Assembly: GCA_964589825.1 (NCBI GenBank)
Contig: CAZPUS010000002.1
Coordinates: forward strand, 1 to 64,000
Direction: 5' to 3'
Origin: CAZPUS01 sp964589825
Lineage (GTDB): Bacteria > Fibrobacterota > Chitinivibrionia > Chitinivibrionales > WJKA01
DNA: 64,000 bases
The position numbers and the translations under genes are program-made. Shown here one piece after another: positions 17,957-25,435 of the stretch. Every line of letters starts with the position of its first letter. Within the stretch, counting starts at the first letter, position 1. The notes under the pieces were generated by a model, which did no database searches, had not been told where the DNA came from, and worked only from the letters and a program-made list of their open reading frames with translations.

Positions 17957-18222
17957 TGAGATATCGCTTAAGCAACGAATTATCTACAAAAGAAATAGCG
18001 CAAGAACTATTTGTTCTTAATCGGCAAAGCGGAAAAGTATGTACATTTAATAAAACAGGTGCAGAAATTTTCAGACAACTACAGCAGAATCGGGACACAA
18101 TGGACATCATCAATTCCCTTGTCACCCGTTTTGAAGTAACGAAAGAACGTGCGCAATCCGATGTCGGTATATTTATCGAAGAGTTACGTCACTTAGGTTT
18201 TATTATTGACAAGATATCCTGA
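17953..18222 (+). CDS. PqqD-like RiPP recognition element protein
   Basis: 89 aa, the usual length of free-standing PqqD proteins. It shows the pattern of that family: a leading beta strand (FVLNRQSGKVCTFNKTGAEIF) followed by helices ending in FIEELRHLGFI. PqqD domains bind the leader of a precursor peptide and hand it to a radical SAM enzyme. The start overlaps the kinase stop by 4 bp, so translation is coupled. Base composition is AT-rich: 19 G+C of 60 by hand count at 18001-18060. The 141 bp to the radical SAM gene hold only a 28-codon ORF (18225-18311) that I do not trust. Confidence 0.85.
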   Translation: MMRYRLSNELSTKEIAQELFVLNRQSGKVCTFNKTGAEIFRQLQQNRDTMDIINSLVTRFEVTKERAQSDVGIFIEELRHLGFIIDKIS

Positions 18223-18363
18223 CAATGGGGTATGTAGCAAATAACAAGATGACAACGCGTGTGCTTCTTTCATTTTCTGCCGGCGGGAGATACGCGGTGT
18301 TGATACTATAACGTGAATCGAAACCACAGATCCCCGACAGCTGAATAAGGCATGTTTTAACGT

Positions 18364-19416
18364 ATGGATGAATTTGACAAAAAATTGTATTCTCTCGGGA
18401 AAAGAGGGTATCCTAAGAGTGCTTTTTACGAAATCACCTACCGATGTAATGCAAACTGTGATTTTTGTTTCCTTCCTCACCATAATGCGGCAGGAGAGCT
18501 TGATACCATAAATTCGAAGCATGTGCTGGATAAACTGGCTGACAATGGTGTCATGAATTTGCTCATCACAGGCGGAGAACCGTTTGTAAGAAGTGATTTG
18601 ATCGATATCCTGTTACATGCGGTGCAAAAAGATTTTTATCATATCAGGATCAATACGAACGGCATCGAGCTCAATAATGACCACATTGCGTTTTTAAAGG
18701 AGCATAGATTGTGGGTTAAAGAAGTTAAGATGCCTCTTTTTTCTTTTGATCCGGAGGTGCATGATATGCATCTTGGTGTTGCGGGTGCCTATCGTGCAAT
18801 GATGAGAAATGCTCAACGGCTTCGCACGCAGGGCATTATGGTCAGGTTTTCCTTTGTAGCTCTTGATACAAATGTGAATCAATTGAGTTCTGCGATAACA
18901 CGTTGTCAGGAAAATGGCTTTGTGATTACCCATTCGCCCTTTAAATTTAAAGGGGTACACATGTCGGAAAAACTGTGGCGGAGGAGCACGGATATCGATT
19001 TTATGAGAACGTATATTGCCCAGCTTCCTTTGCAGGCAAAAAACAATCTCCGGACACAAATGCGTGATGCACTTGAAAACAAAGCAAAAGAACAGATGTG
19101 TCCGGGCCTCAGTACGGGGGTGGGCATACGTCCGACGGGAGATATCTCTCCCTGTCTTTCATTTTTAAACCTGAACATTGGAAATATTGTTCGCGATTAT
19201 ACTACAACGCTTCGAGAAATACTTCTTTCATCCAAGGAGTATTTGGCATTACAAAAATTATCAAAAAACGATTTTAGCCCATGTCGTTCTTGTGAATATA
19301 AAGCTTTTTGCATTATTTGCCCGGGACGCATTCATTCGCAGACCGGACGGATGGAAAAGGCTGAACCGCAGGCATGTAATTATGCACTGGCCGTCAGAGA
19401 GTTGCTGGATGAATGA
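18364..19416 (+). CDS. Radical SAM/SPASM peptide-modifying enzyme
   Basis: 350 aa. The radical SAM cluster motif CxxxCxxC is Cys28, Cys32, Cys35 (CNANCDFC), followed by the SAM-binding GGEP at 70-73. The C-terminal SPASM domain shows seven cysteines: 246, 264 (in a GX4C context), 307, 310, 316, 319 and 338, enough to hold two auxiliary Fe-S clusters. Enzymes of this build (PqqE, AlbA, mycofactocin MftC) install C-C, thioether or decarboxylative changes on peptides. With a PqqD protein upstream and a small peptide ORF downstream, peptide maturation is the likely role. The exact chemistry cannot be read from sequence. Its last codons overlap the start of the peptidase gene by 8 bp. Confidence 0.9.
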   Translation: MDEFDKKLYSLGKRGYPKSAFYEITYRCNANCDFCFLPHHNAAGELDTINSKHVLDKLADNGVMNLLITGGEPFVRSDLIDILLHAVQKDFYHIRINTNGIELNNDHIAFLKEHRLWVKEVKMPLFSFDPEVHDMHLGVAGAYRAMMRNAQRLRTQGIMVRFSFVALDTNVNQLSSAITRCQENGFVITHSPFKFKGVHMSEKLWRRSTDIDFMRTYIAQLPLQAKNNLRTQMRDALENKAKEQMCPGLSTGVGIRPTGDISPCLSFLNLNIGNIVRDYTTTLREILLSSKEYLALQKLSKNDFSPCRSCEYKAFCIICPGRIHSQTGRMEKAEPQACNYALAVRELLDE

Positions 19417-19840
19417 TACTGATCAAACATGTACATTACAGGGATTAAAACTTCTGTTTTCTGATAAGTTAAAGCGGAAATTTAGAATTGAAGGGACTTC
19501 AATGGCGCCCTTTTTGCAATCCGGAGACCGGGTATCACTCAGAGCGCCGGTTTTTCCGTTGCACAATGGCAGGTGCTATGCGTATGTACATGAGAGTAAC
19601 ATTGTAATTCATCGTCTTGTATCACATACAGAAACGAGAGCGACGTTTATTGCAGATAACAGCGATACCAGACACGCCGTATCGGTTGATGCGGTGATAG
19701 GAGAACTTGCCGATCAAAGAGGTGGATATCAACGGTTGACAATACAAACTATTAATTGTATATTTTTATATATATTCGGAGCTTTTCCGAAGATAAGGAA
19801 GATGCGGAAAAAATGTATCGGTATAATTATGCATCGTTAA
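19409..19840 (+). CDS. S24/S26-like peptidase of the peptide cassette
   Basis: 143 aa from the ATG at 19409, which overlaps the radical SAM stop by 8 bp. It has the S24/S26 nucleophile motif EGTSMAPFLQSGD with Ser31 (SMxP). The second conserved block reads NIVIHRLVS: His68 stands where bacterial signal peptidases have Lys, as in archaeal/ER-type and SipW-like enzymes. A hydrophobic stretch near 114-125 may anchor it to the membrane. No N-terminal signal anchor is present. In this context it could cleave the leader from the modified peptide; that is inference. LexA-type regulation is unlikely because no HTH domain exists. Confidence 0.75.
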   Translation: MNDTDQTCTLQGLKLLFSDKLKRKFRIEGTSMAPFLQSGDRVSLRAPVFPLHNGRCYAYVHESNIVIHRLVSHTETRATFIADNSDTRHAVSVDAVIGELADQRGGYQRLTIQTINCIFLYIFGAFPKIRKMRKKCIGIIMHR

Positions 19841-19864
19841 ATAGATTAAAACAAAAGAACGGTT

Positions 19865-19999
19865 ATGGAAAAAGAGAAATATGAAACACCCCGCATCATC
19901 GTTGCGGTAAACGATACGAATGTATTGAAAGCCGAGTGTACAGAACCTACGCCGGTTTTTGCGCCTCCGGGATGCGCTGAGGGAGAAGCGTCATTATAA
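19865..19999 (+). CDS. Candidate RiPP precursor peptide (44 aa)
   Basis: A 44-codon ORF, ATG at 19865 and TAA at 19997-19999, 24 bp after the peptidase stop. The N-terminal part has Y6-E-T-P9, the YxxP motif that lasso-peptide leaders use to bind PqqD-like recognition domains, followed by RIIVAVND. The C-terminal half (about 23-44) is acidic and rich in Pro, with Cys25 and Cys37 bracketing TEPTPVFAPPG. Those residues are suitable targets for radical SAM crosslinking. The ribosome site is weak. The last 6 bp overlap the end of the convergent nucleotidyltransferase gene. Assigned from position, size and motif. No homologue was looked up. Confidence 0.6.
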   Translation: MEKEKYETPRIIVAVNDTNVLKAECTEPTPVFAPPGCAEGEASL

Positions 20000-20803
20000 C
20001 AGGCGAAGTATTTTTTTTATTACGAGCCTTGCCGGTTTGTGTGAAAATGGCAGTTCTAAAAAAATACGGCGAATTATATCCCGGTATTTGCTACATAGGG
20101 GTATGTGAGGTACGCGCATTAATAATTCAGGGTAGATGAACGAGCGTGGGTAATGGGGTGAGAGGGGATATCGTTTCTGACACAATCTGAAAATATAGTA
20201 GACAAAAGGCATAATGCCGCTGTCCGAGGCAATGTCCCAGAATCGTGACCACGAAAAATCGGATTGTTGTGTAAGCAGTTTAGTTTCTCTAAAAAAATCA
20301 TCAGGAACTCCCATGCCAATATGTACCAGTCGGTGGCATATGGTAACGAGAAGCGCGTCTTCACGGCTCGGAATTTTGCACAACACTCCGTTGGCGTGCG
20401 CTCGTGAAAAGATGTCTTGCGTTTTATACGCAAAGCGTTCAGGATAGTTCAGTGATTTGTGGATGTCAATAACGATATCATTTCTCTGATAACGATAGGT
20501 GAAACTGAATTCGAACGCCCATCCTTTTGGATTCTTCGGCCAGGAACCGGGAAGTATCGATGTCCGGGGATGGGCGCGAAAATAGGAGAGAGCTTTTTCA
20601 AAGTGCACAGGAGGAATTAATATGTCGATATCCGCCATACGCCGTTCATAAAGCCGCTCCCCCAGCCCTGTTGCAATCAGATATGCCCCCTTGATCGGCA
20701 TATAGGGAATCTGCAGGTGCGTGAACTCTTTGTCAAGTTCGCACAGTACGTCTTCATAAACCAGCTGGGCCACGGCCCACTGTTGTAGCGGGGTAAGTTC
20801 CAT
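19994..20803 (-). CDS. Nucleotidyltransferase-family protein
   Basis: 269 aa. Residues around 30-75 (IPYMPIKGAYLIATGLGE, RRMADIDILIPPVHFEKAL) carry the DxD catalytic pair (DID) of the pol-beta-type nucleotidyltransferase group that Pfam calls NTP_transf_5, and the body continues in the family pattern (DIHKSLNY, a helical C-terminal half). Members of this family are found beside lasso-peptide and other PqqD/HPr-kinase clusters, though their substrate is unknown. It is transcribed toward the peptide ORF, with a 6-bp overlap of the ends, and lies 39 bp downstream of the membrane glycosyltransferase-like gene on the same strand. Adenylylation of a small molecule or peptide is only a guess. Confidence 0.75.
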   Translation of the reverse strand: MELTPLQQWAVAQLVYEDVLCELDKEFTHLQIPYMPIKGAYLIATGLGERLYERRMADIDILIPPVHFEKALSYFRAHPRTSILPGSWPKNPKGWAFEFSFTYRYQRNDIVIDIHKSLNYPERFAYKTQDIFSRAHANGVLCKIPSREDALLVTICHRLVHIGMGVPDDFFRETKLLTQQSDFSWSRFWDIASDSGIMPFVYYIFRLCQKRYPLSPHYPRSFIYPELLMRVPHIPLCSKYRDIIRRIFLELPFSHKPARLVIKKILRLL

Positions 20804-20842
20804 AATCGCTTTCTGTTTTTCACATATGGGATTCAGGAGGCG

Positions 20843-22576
20843 TCAATCCCGTATTCGCCGGTATACACGCCGTGCATGTGTATGTTCCCCGAATAATTGC
20901 AGCGTGTGCGCCAGATGCAGCAGTGCTTCGTTTCTGATAAAGGGAGAATGGCTCCATCGGTCGCGTAGCACGCCGACGATGCTGTCAACGATAGTGGAAG
21001 ATGACAAATCGATGCCTTGGGGCCTGTTGCCGTAGTGAAACAAAGCCTCAGTTCCGTCGGCATACACGAGCGACCATTCAGGCCGGTGATACAGATGCTG
21101 TGCAAGCCGTGTGTAGCGGGTGATTACTGCCGTGGGGACGGCCACGTGGGTAATATTGTATTGGGAGCGTACAGCGTCGAACCGCTCGGGAGAGTCCACT
21201 ACCGTAAGGTAATACCGGAAAAAGTCCGGGCTTCGGATAATCAGACGTCCGTCGATATAGACTTTTTGGGGCGGGTATAATTCCCAGATCAGGTAACCGC
21301 CGTAGCGGATCGAGTTAAAGATTCTTACAGAATCCGCGGTCTGTTTTTTCAGGTACGAGGTGCTTTTTATGGGGTAGCGGAAAGGCGACACCGGTCTTTT
21401 CAGGGAACTTGTGACATGCATTGACGCATGCGAATAAGTGTTGAATAGGACAAGTATCGTCAATGCGGAAAAAAGGAGAACCGCGAGTTTTTTCTTTAAA
21501 AACCCCGGCGTCTTTACGAATTCACGAAATGAAAGCGGGAATGAAAAGAGGCCGGAACTCCATGAAGCGAGTATTGGAAGGGATATCATAAAGAAAAGGG
21601 CGATGTTGCGTTTTGCGATTACGGCAAGATACAAAAATGCCACCCATAACAAAAGATGCGACCACCGGATACCACGCGAAAGACTTGACAGAAAAGCGAC
21701 TGTACCGGCTCCCATAACGAACAACAACGCGATCACGTAGCGCGGTTGGCTTGATAGAAGGGAAAAAAGCGGGGCGTTTTCAGAGACATTGCGCGAATAG
21801 AGTTGTTGTGCGGTGGGGTCTATGCGACCGAATATATGGAACGGATACTGCAGCATATGCCATCCGTATGGGGAGATACAGCTGACAAGGATGCCGACCA
21901 GCAGAAGTCCGCCAAGAGAGAGGAAAAACCGTTTTCGTTGTGTAAAGAGTGTGGACAATGAGTTGTCTCTTATGCACTCCAGCGCTTCTCCGCATAGATA
22001 TGTTGCAGTGATAATCGGACCCAGCACGAACAGCCCCTGCATATTCGCCCATGCGATCTGTACCGGTAGGAGTATAAAAAGCCACACCGCGCGTTTACGG
22101 ATCCGGTATCTTTCGAGTGCGTACATGTACAGGGCAATGAACAGAAGGGTGAACATGGTGGGTCTGACCACACATAACCACCTGATTTCATAAACAAGAA
22201 CACAGAGCAAAAGCATGCCGGCAATTCTCTCTTTTTTCCCGGGGACCGCCCACACAAAGAGTATACCTGTTATGGTGCCGGTAAGTGCTTTCCAGATAAC
22301 GAGTCCCTGTATCCCCGCTACTTTTTTTATGCCCAGCATACACAGCTGAAAAAGCCAGTGTACATTCATCCAGAACGAGTCATGCGGGGTATATGAGAAG
22401 GGGTCGGAGTAAAGGAAGCTTTTTTGAGAAAGCATCTCCCGTGCCGATGCGAGATGCCACCAGATATCGGTATTGGTGAGGGGATAATACAGAAAAAAGA
22501 AGGTACATATGCCTGTCAGTGTATAAAAGCAATAGGTGAGCGCGCTAGTTCGGGGGGAGGTGGAGAGGAATTTCAT
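20843..22576 (-). CDS. GT-C-like polytopic membrane protein
   Basis: 577 aa. About ten or more hydrophobic helices span residues 12-400; a first periplasmic loop contains TNTDIWWHLASAREML, followed by DPFSYTPHDSFWMNVHWLFQ. An acidic residue in the first loop and this overall layout are those of GT-C glycosyltransferases that use polyprenyl-linked sugars. A soluble C-terminal domain (about 420-577) follows. The exact donor and acceptor are unknown. The nucleotidyltransferase gene follows after 39 bp on the same strand, so the two form an operon convergent with the peptide cassette. It may glycosylate the product or be unrelated envelope metabolism. Confidence 0.65.
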   Translation of the reverse strand: MKFLSTSPRTSALTYCFYTLTGICTFFFLYYPLTNTDIWWHLASAREMLSQKSFLYSDPFSYTPHDSFWMNVHWLFQLCMLGIKKVAGIQGLVIWKALTGTITGILFVWAVPGKKERIAGMLLLCVLVYEIRWLCVVRPTMFTLLFIALYMYALERYRIRKRAVWLFILLPVQIAWANMQGLFVLGPIITATYLCGEALECIRDNSLSTLFTQRKRFFLSLGGLLLVGILVSCISPYGWHMLQYPFHIFGRIDPTAQQLYSRNVSENAPLFSLLSSQPRYVIALLFVMGAGTVAFLSSLSRGIRWSHLLLWVAFLYLAVIAKRNIALFFMISLPILASWSSGLFSFPLSFREFVKTPGFLKKKLAVLLFSALTILVLFNTYSHASMHVTSSLKRPVSPFRYPIKSTSYLKKQTADSVRIFNSIRYGGYLIWELYPPQKVYIDGRLIIRSPDFFRYYLTVVDSPERFDAVRSQYNITHVAVPTAVITRYTRLAQHLYHRPEWSLVYADGTEALFHYGNRPQGIDLSSSTIVDSIVGVLRDRWSHSPFIRNEALLHLAHTLQLFGEHTHARRVYRRIRD

Positions 22577-22664
22577 CGTGTCGATTGCGGTGTGACTATA
22601 TCAGTAAAGAGAAATGATGCTATTTGCGTATCTGTATGGTATGAAAATATTTTATGCACTACAG

Positions 22665-22823
22665 GGGTCGAACGAGTTTGATTGCAAAATATACTGCCAT
22701 CCACATTGTTATGGCATCTCCAAAAATCATGACACAACCAACACGTATCACCATGATTTTCGAAAATACAACAGCAGCCCGACTCACCGTAGTTTGTACT
22801 TACACATCCGCTTAATTCAAGGT
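22665..22823 (+). repeat. Dispersed palindromic element, copy E (diverged)
   Basis: The termini are worn (GAACGAG on the left, CGCTTAATTCAAGG on the right). The core is clear: a perfect 9-bp hairpin AAAATCATG (22723-22731) with CATGATTTT (22752-22760), loop ACACAACCAACACG, and the right block ACAGCAGCCCGACTCACCG. It lies in the 306-bp gap before the HTH gene. Confidence 0.7.
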
Positions 22824-22882
22824 ATATGCAAAAGATGCGGTAAGCGGCAAAGTGTCCGGGTAAATATGGAGATAGAGCGTCT

Positions 22883-23203
22883 ATGGCACGTATTAGCAAA
22901 AAACAGTTACTGCGACTCCAGCAAAGGTACAAATCGGATACGGCCATCGGTCGGATGCTTGGTATTACAAGGCAGGCGGTATATCAGCAGAGAAAGAAAT
23001 ATGGAATACCCTCGGTGCGGGACAAACAACAGGAACGAAATCAGGAGATACTGCAGCTTTATCGCAATGGCATGTCGGGGATCGCTATCGCGAAACGGCT
23101 CCATTTATCGATTACACAGACCTATCGGGTGCTAAACCGAGCTCAAATGATAAAAGGAGGCTCGCATGAAAGAGGTGTGTCCCGTGCTCGCCAGTCGAGT
23201 TAG
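22883..23203 (+). CDS. Small protein with two helix-turn-helix motifs
   Basis: 106 aa, basic. Two homeodomain-like helix-turn-helix units are visible: residues about 8-41 (SDTAIGRMLGITRQAVYQQ) and about 51-86 (RNGMSGIAIAKRLHLSITQT). This resembles the DNA-binding end of resolvases or transposases but there is no catalytic domain, so it could be a regulator or the remnant of a recombinase. Its last 38 bp overlap the start of the PEBP-like gene. Copy E of the dispersed repeat lies 60 bp upstream. Confidence 0.6.
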   Translation: MARISKKQLLRLQQRYKSDTAIGRMLGITRQAVYQQRKKYGIPSVRDKQQERNQEILQLYRNGMSGIAIAKRLHLSITQTYRVLNRAQMIKGGSHERGVSRARQSS

Positions 23204-23726
23204 TATTTGTTGTTTTGTAAGTAGTGTATTAATCATTTTTACCGTATACGGCAAAGGAAATGAGACTATGAGTATGCATCTGGAAACTCCCGTATTTGGA
23301 AACAATGAGGCAATCCCCAAAAAATATTCATGCGATGGTGAAAACATATCACCGCCACTTGAGTGGAGTAATGTCCCCGACAGTGCAAAGAGCATTGTAC
23401 TAATCGTAGACGATCCGGATGCGCCAATAGGCACGTTCGTGCACTGGGTATGCTATGACATACCTGTGTCGGTTAAAGGGCTCGGGGAGGCCGTGCCGCA
23501 GCACGACTCTTTGCCACAGGGCGGATTTCAGGGTAAAAACGATTTCAATAAGAATGGCTACGGCGGACCGTGTCCTCCCGGCGGTACACACAGGTATTTT
23601 TTCAAACTCTACGCGCTCGATACCGCTCTGGGGCTTTCTTCAGGAAAGACAAAAGACGATATAGAGACGGCAATGGAGGGTCATGTGCTTTCTACGGCCC
23701 AGCTGATCGGTACCTATTCCAGGTAA
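23166..23726 (+). CDS. Exported YbhB/YbcL-type PEBP protein
   Basis: 186 aa with a strong ribosome site (AAAAGGAGG) 6-7 bases before the ATG. The hydrophobic N-terminus (SRVSICCFVSSVLIIFTVYG) looks like a signal peptide; the mature domain begins near MSMHLETPVF. It has the phosphatidylethanolamine-binding-protein signature: DDPDAPIGTFVHWVCYDIP (binding-pocket Asp/His) and GYGGPCPPGGTHRYFFKLYALD. Bacterial members, called Raf-kinase-inhibitor-like, have no settled function. It overlaps the HTH gene by 38 bp. Confidence 0.9.
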   Translation: MKEVCPVLASRVSICCFVSSVLIIFTVYGKGNETMSMHLETPVFGNNEAIPKKYSCDGENISPPLEWSNVPDSAKSIVLIVDDPDAPIGTFVHWVCYDIPVSVKGLGEAVPQHDSLPQGGFQGKNDFNKNGYGGPCPPGGTHRYFFKLYALDTALGLSSGKTKDDIETAMEGHVLSTAQLIGTYSR

Positions 23727-23938
23727 ACTCCACCGGCATGCGGGAAAAAACCGATGCAGGGAGAATGGACGGGCTAGGCTTTTATCGTGACACGGCGGAG
23801 CCGGCCTCAGGTAACAGGTTGGTCGCCTGACAATAAATAAAATGATGTGCAAAATAGTATATTTATTAATTATGTTCGAAAGAGTAAGTGAATAATAAAT
23901 TGTACGTTATTATTAACCATTGTGTTTAAGGAGGATGT

Positions 23939-25162
23939 ATGCATTTGAGAAGATTTGTGGCAGGTGGTATTGCACTGGCATGTTGCGTGAGTTTCGCATG
24001 GGGGCAGGGGGCACCTACCGGTGAGCAGCAGCAGCCATCTGCTGAAGAAAAACAGGCACTTGAAGAATTGAAGGGCACAATCGATGGCAAGATTGTCTGG
24101 TCGACCTCTCGTGAAAACAATTTCCATGATATTTGGATTATGAATGCGGATGGTTCGGATAAAAAGGCGCTTACAACCAGCCCCGATAATGTTGACTGGT
24201 TTTCCATGTTCTCGCCCGGTGGCGATCGTGTGGTTTTTACGCGCAGCAGATTCGGCTGGGTGGAAGAGATGGATTACAAATTCAACAACAAATGGGATGT
24301 ATGGATTATCAATACGGACGGCTCCGATGAGCACAAGGTCGCTAAAAATGCGACATTCGGCACATGGCGTCCCAGTGGAGATTCAATCGTTTTTGCCCGT
24401 GGACCCAAAGTCTTCGTAAAATCGCTCGAAAGCGGTGAAGAAAAAGAAATTTTCGATACAGAAAAGCATTTTGGCAAAGGGGCCTACTGCGGCCAGCCCG
24501 AGCTTTCGCATAATGGTAAATTTCTTGCAGGAACCATTCGCGGGACTCATCGGGAGACCGGAATTTTCAATCTTGAAAAACAGCAATGGTACAGCACAGG
24601 AAAAGGATGCGAAATTATATGGTTCCCCTCCGATGAGCGTGTACTTCGCGTAAACGAAGGCCATGGTAACGGTGGAACCGAGATTCTCGCATTTCGTGTG
24701 AATGAACATGGAAAACCGACCGATCCGATAAAAGGCGTATTCGGCGTACCCAAAGAAGTGAAGTTTATGGACCTGCCCGGTCGGCGCTCACACGAATATT
24801 TCCCTTATATCAGCAATGACGGTAACTGGATGGTGTGGGGCGCAAGCCGTGGCGGTCATCAGCACGACACCGAAGATTACGACCTTTATATCTGGAAAAT
24901 CGGTACGGACAAAAAGAAAGATTTTGTACGTCTTACCTTCCATACCGGTAATGATCGCTGGCCGTCCATCCATGTGGGTCCTGTAGAAACAGGAATGAAA
25001 GAACTGCCCGAAAAGGAAGAAACCGCAGCGACAGAAGAGACTGAAGCGGACGATGCTCCCGAAACTTCTCCCAAGGCTTCTATGGAAGAGAGTGGGAATG
25101 CGTCCGAAAAAGAAGTGGTTAAAAAGATTCAGGGGGATGCTGCTCAGCCGGCGCAGGAGTAG
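23939..25162 (+). CDS. Exported TolB-like beta-propeller protein
   Basis: 407 aa with a signal peptide (MHLRRFVAGGIALACCVSFAWG, cleaved before QGAPT) and an excellent ribosome site (TAAGGAGG). The middle consists of PD40/WD40-like propeller blades: DIWIMNADGSDKKALT, DVWIINTDGSDEHKVA, PSGDSIVFARG, then DLYIWKIGT. The C-terminal ~65 residues form an acidic, low-complexity tail rich in Glu and Ala. It is not TolB of the Tol-Pal system by context. Located in the periplasm or on the surface; it probably binds a protein or glycan. It is followed by a rho-independent terminator, so it is monocistronic. Confidence 0.85.
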   Translation: MHLRRFVAGGIALACCVSFAWGQGAPTGEQQQPSAEEKQALEELKGTIDGKIVWSTSRENNFHDIWIMNADGSDKKALTTSPDNVDWFSMFSPGGDRVVFTRSRFGWVEEMDYKFNNKWDVWIINTDGSDEHKVAKNATFGTWRPSGDSIVFARGPKVFVKSLESGEEKEIFDTEKHFGKGAYCGQPELSHNGKFLAGTIRGTHRETGIFNLEKQQWYSTGKGCEIIWFPSDERVLRVNEGHGNGGTEILAFRVNEHGKPTDPIKGVFGVPKEVKFMDLPGRRSHEYFPYISNDGNWMVWGASRGGHQHDTEDYDLYIWKIGTDKKKDFVRLTFHTGNDRWPSIHVGPVETGMKELPEKEETAATEETEADDAPETSPKASMEESGNASEKEVVKKIQGDAAQPAQE

Positions 25163-25252
25163 CGGAGGGGTTATTCATCACGCCCATTGTACGCCAACTG
25201 TATACAATGTGCGATATCGCGGTGATGTGTAGGCATTAAGTGTTTTATATAT

Positions 25253-25288
25253 GGGTTGCTCCCTTCAACGGGGGCAGCCCATTTTTTT
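25253..25288 (+). terminator. Rho-independent terminator after the TolB-like gene
   Basis: GGGTTGCTCCC (25253-25263) pairs with GGGGGCAGCCC (25270-25280) through 11 bp including two G-U pairs, with a 6-nt loop. A run of seven T follows at 25282-25288. Confidence 0.85.
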
Positions 25289-25370
25289 CCCGCGGCAGTG
25301 CACGGGTGTCGAATGTAATCCGGTTGTATCCGAAGAAATAGCGAACCTGTATAAAGTACGGGGGAATACG

Positions 25371-25413
25371 ACCTGAACGAGCGATTCCGTGAGTAAAAGT
25401 GCTCAGTTCAGGG
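25371..25413 (+). repeat. Miniature copy F of the dispersed palindromic element
   Basis: Only the two ends remain: ACCTGAACGAGCGATT at the left and GTGCTCAGTTCAGGG at the right, 43 bp in all, forming one hairpin. It lies 23 bp before the tsaD start, so it is probably in the tsaD leader. Confidence 0.6.
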
Positions 25414-25435
25414 TAAAAAAGATCGTGTTGGCTAT

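Noticed and set aside
18225..18311. 28-codon ORF between the PqqD and radical SAM genes as an alternative precursor
   Set aside because: It lacks a YxxP-like leader and any Cys, and has no ribosome site. The 44-codon ORF is a better candidate.
121..22823. Dispersed repeats as integron attC sites or a CRISPR array
   Set aside because: They are far apart, in both orientations, not next to small cassettes, and have no GTTRRRY core; there is no regular spacer pattern. No CRISPR array is seen in the window.
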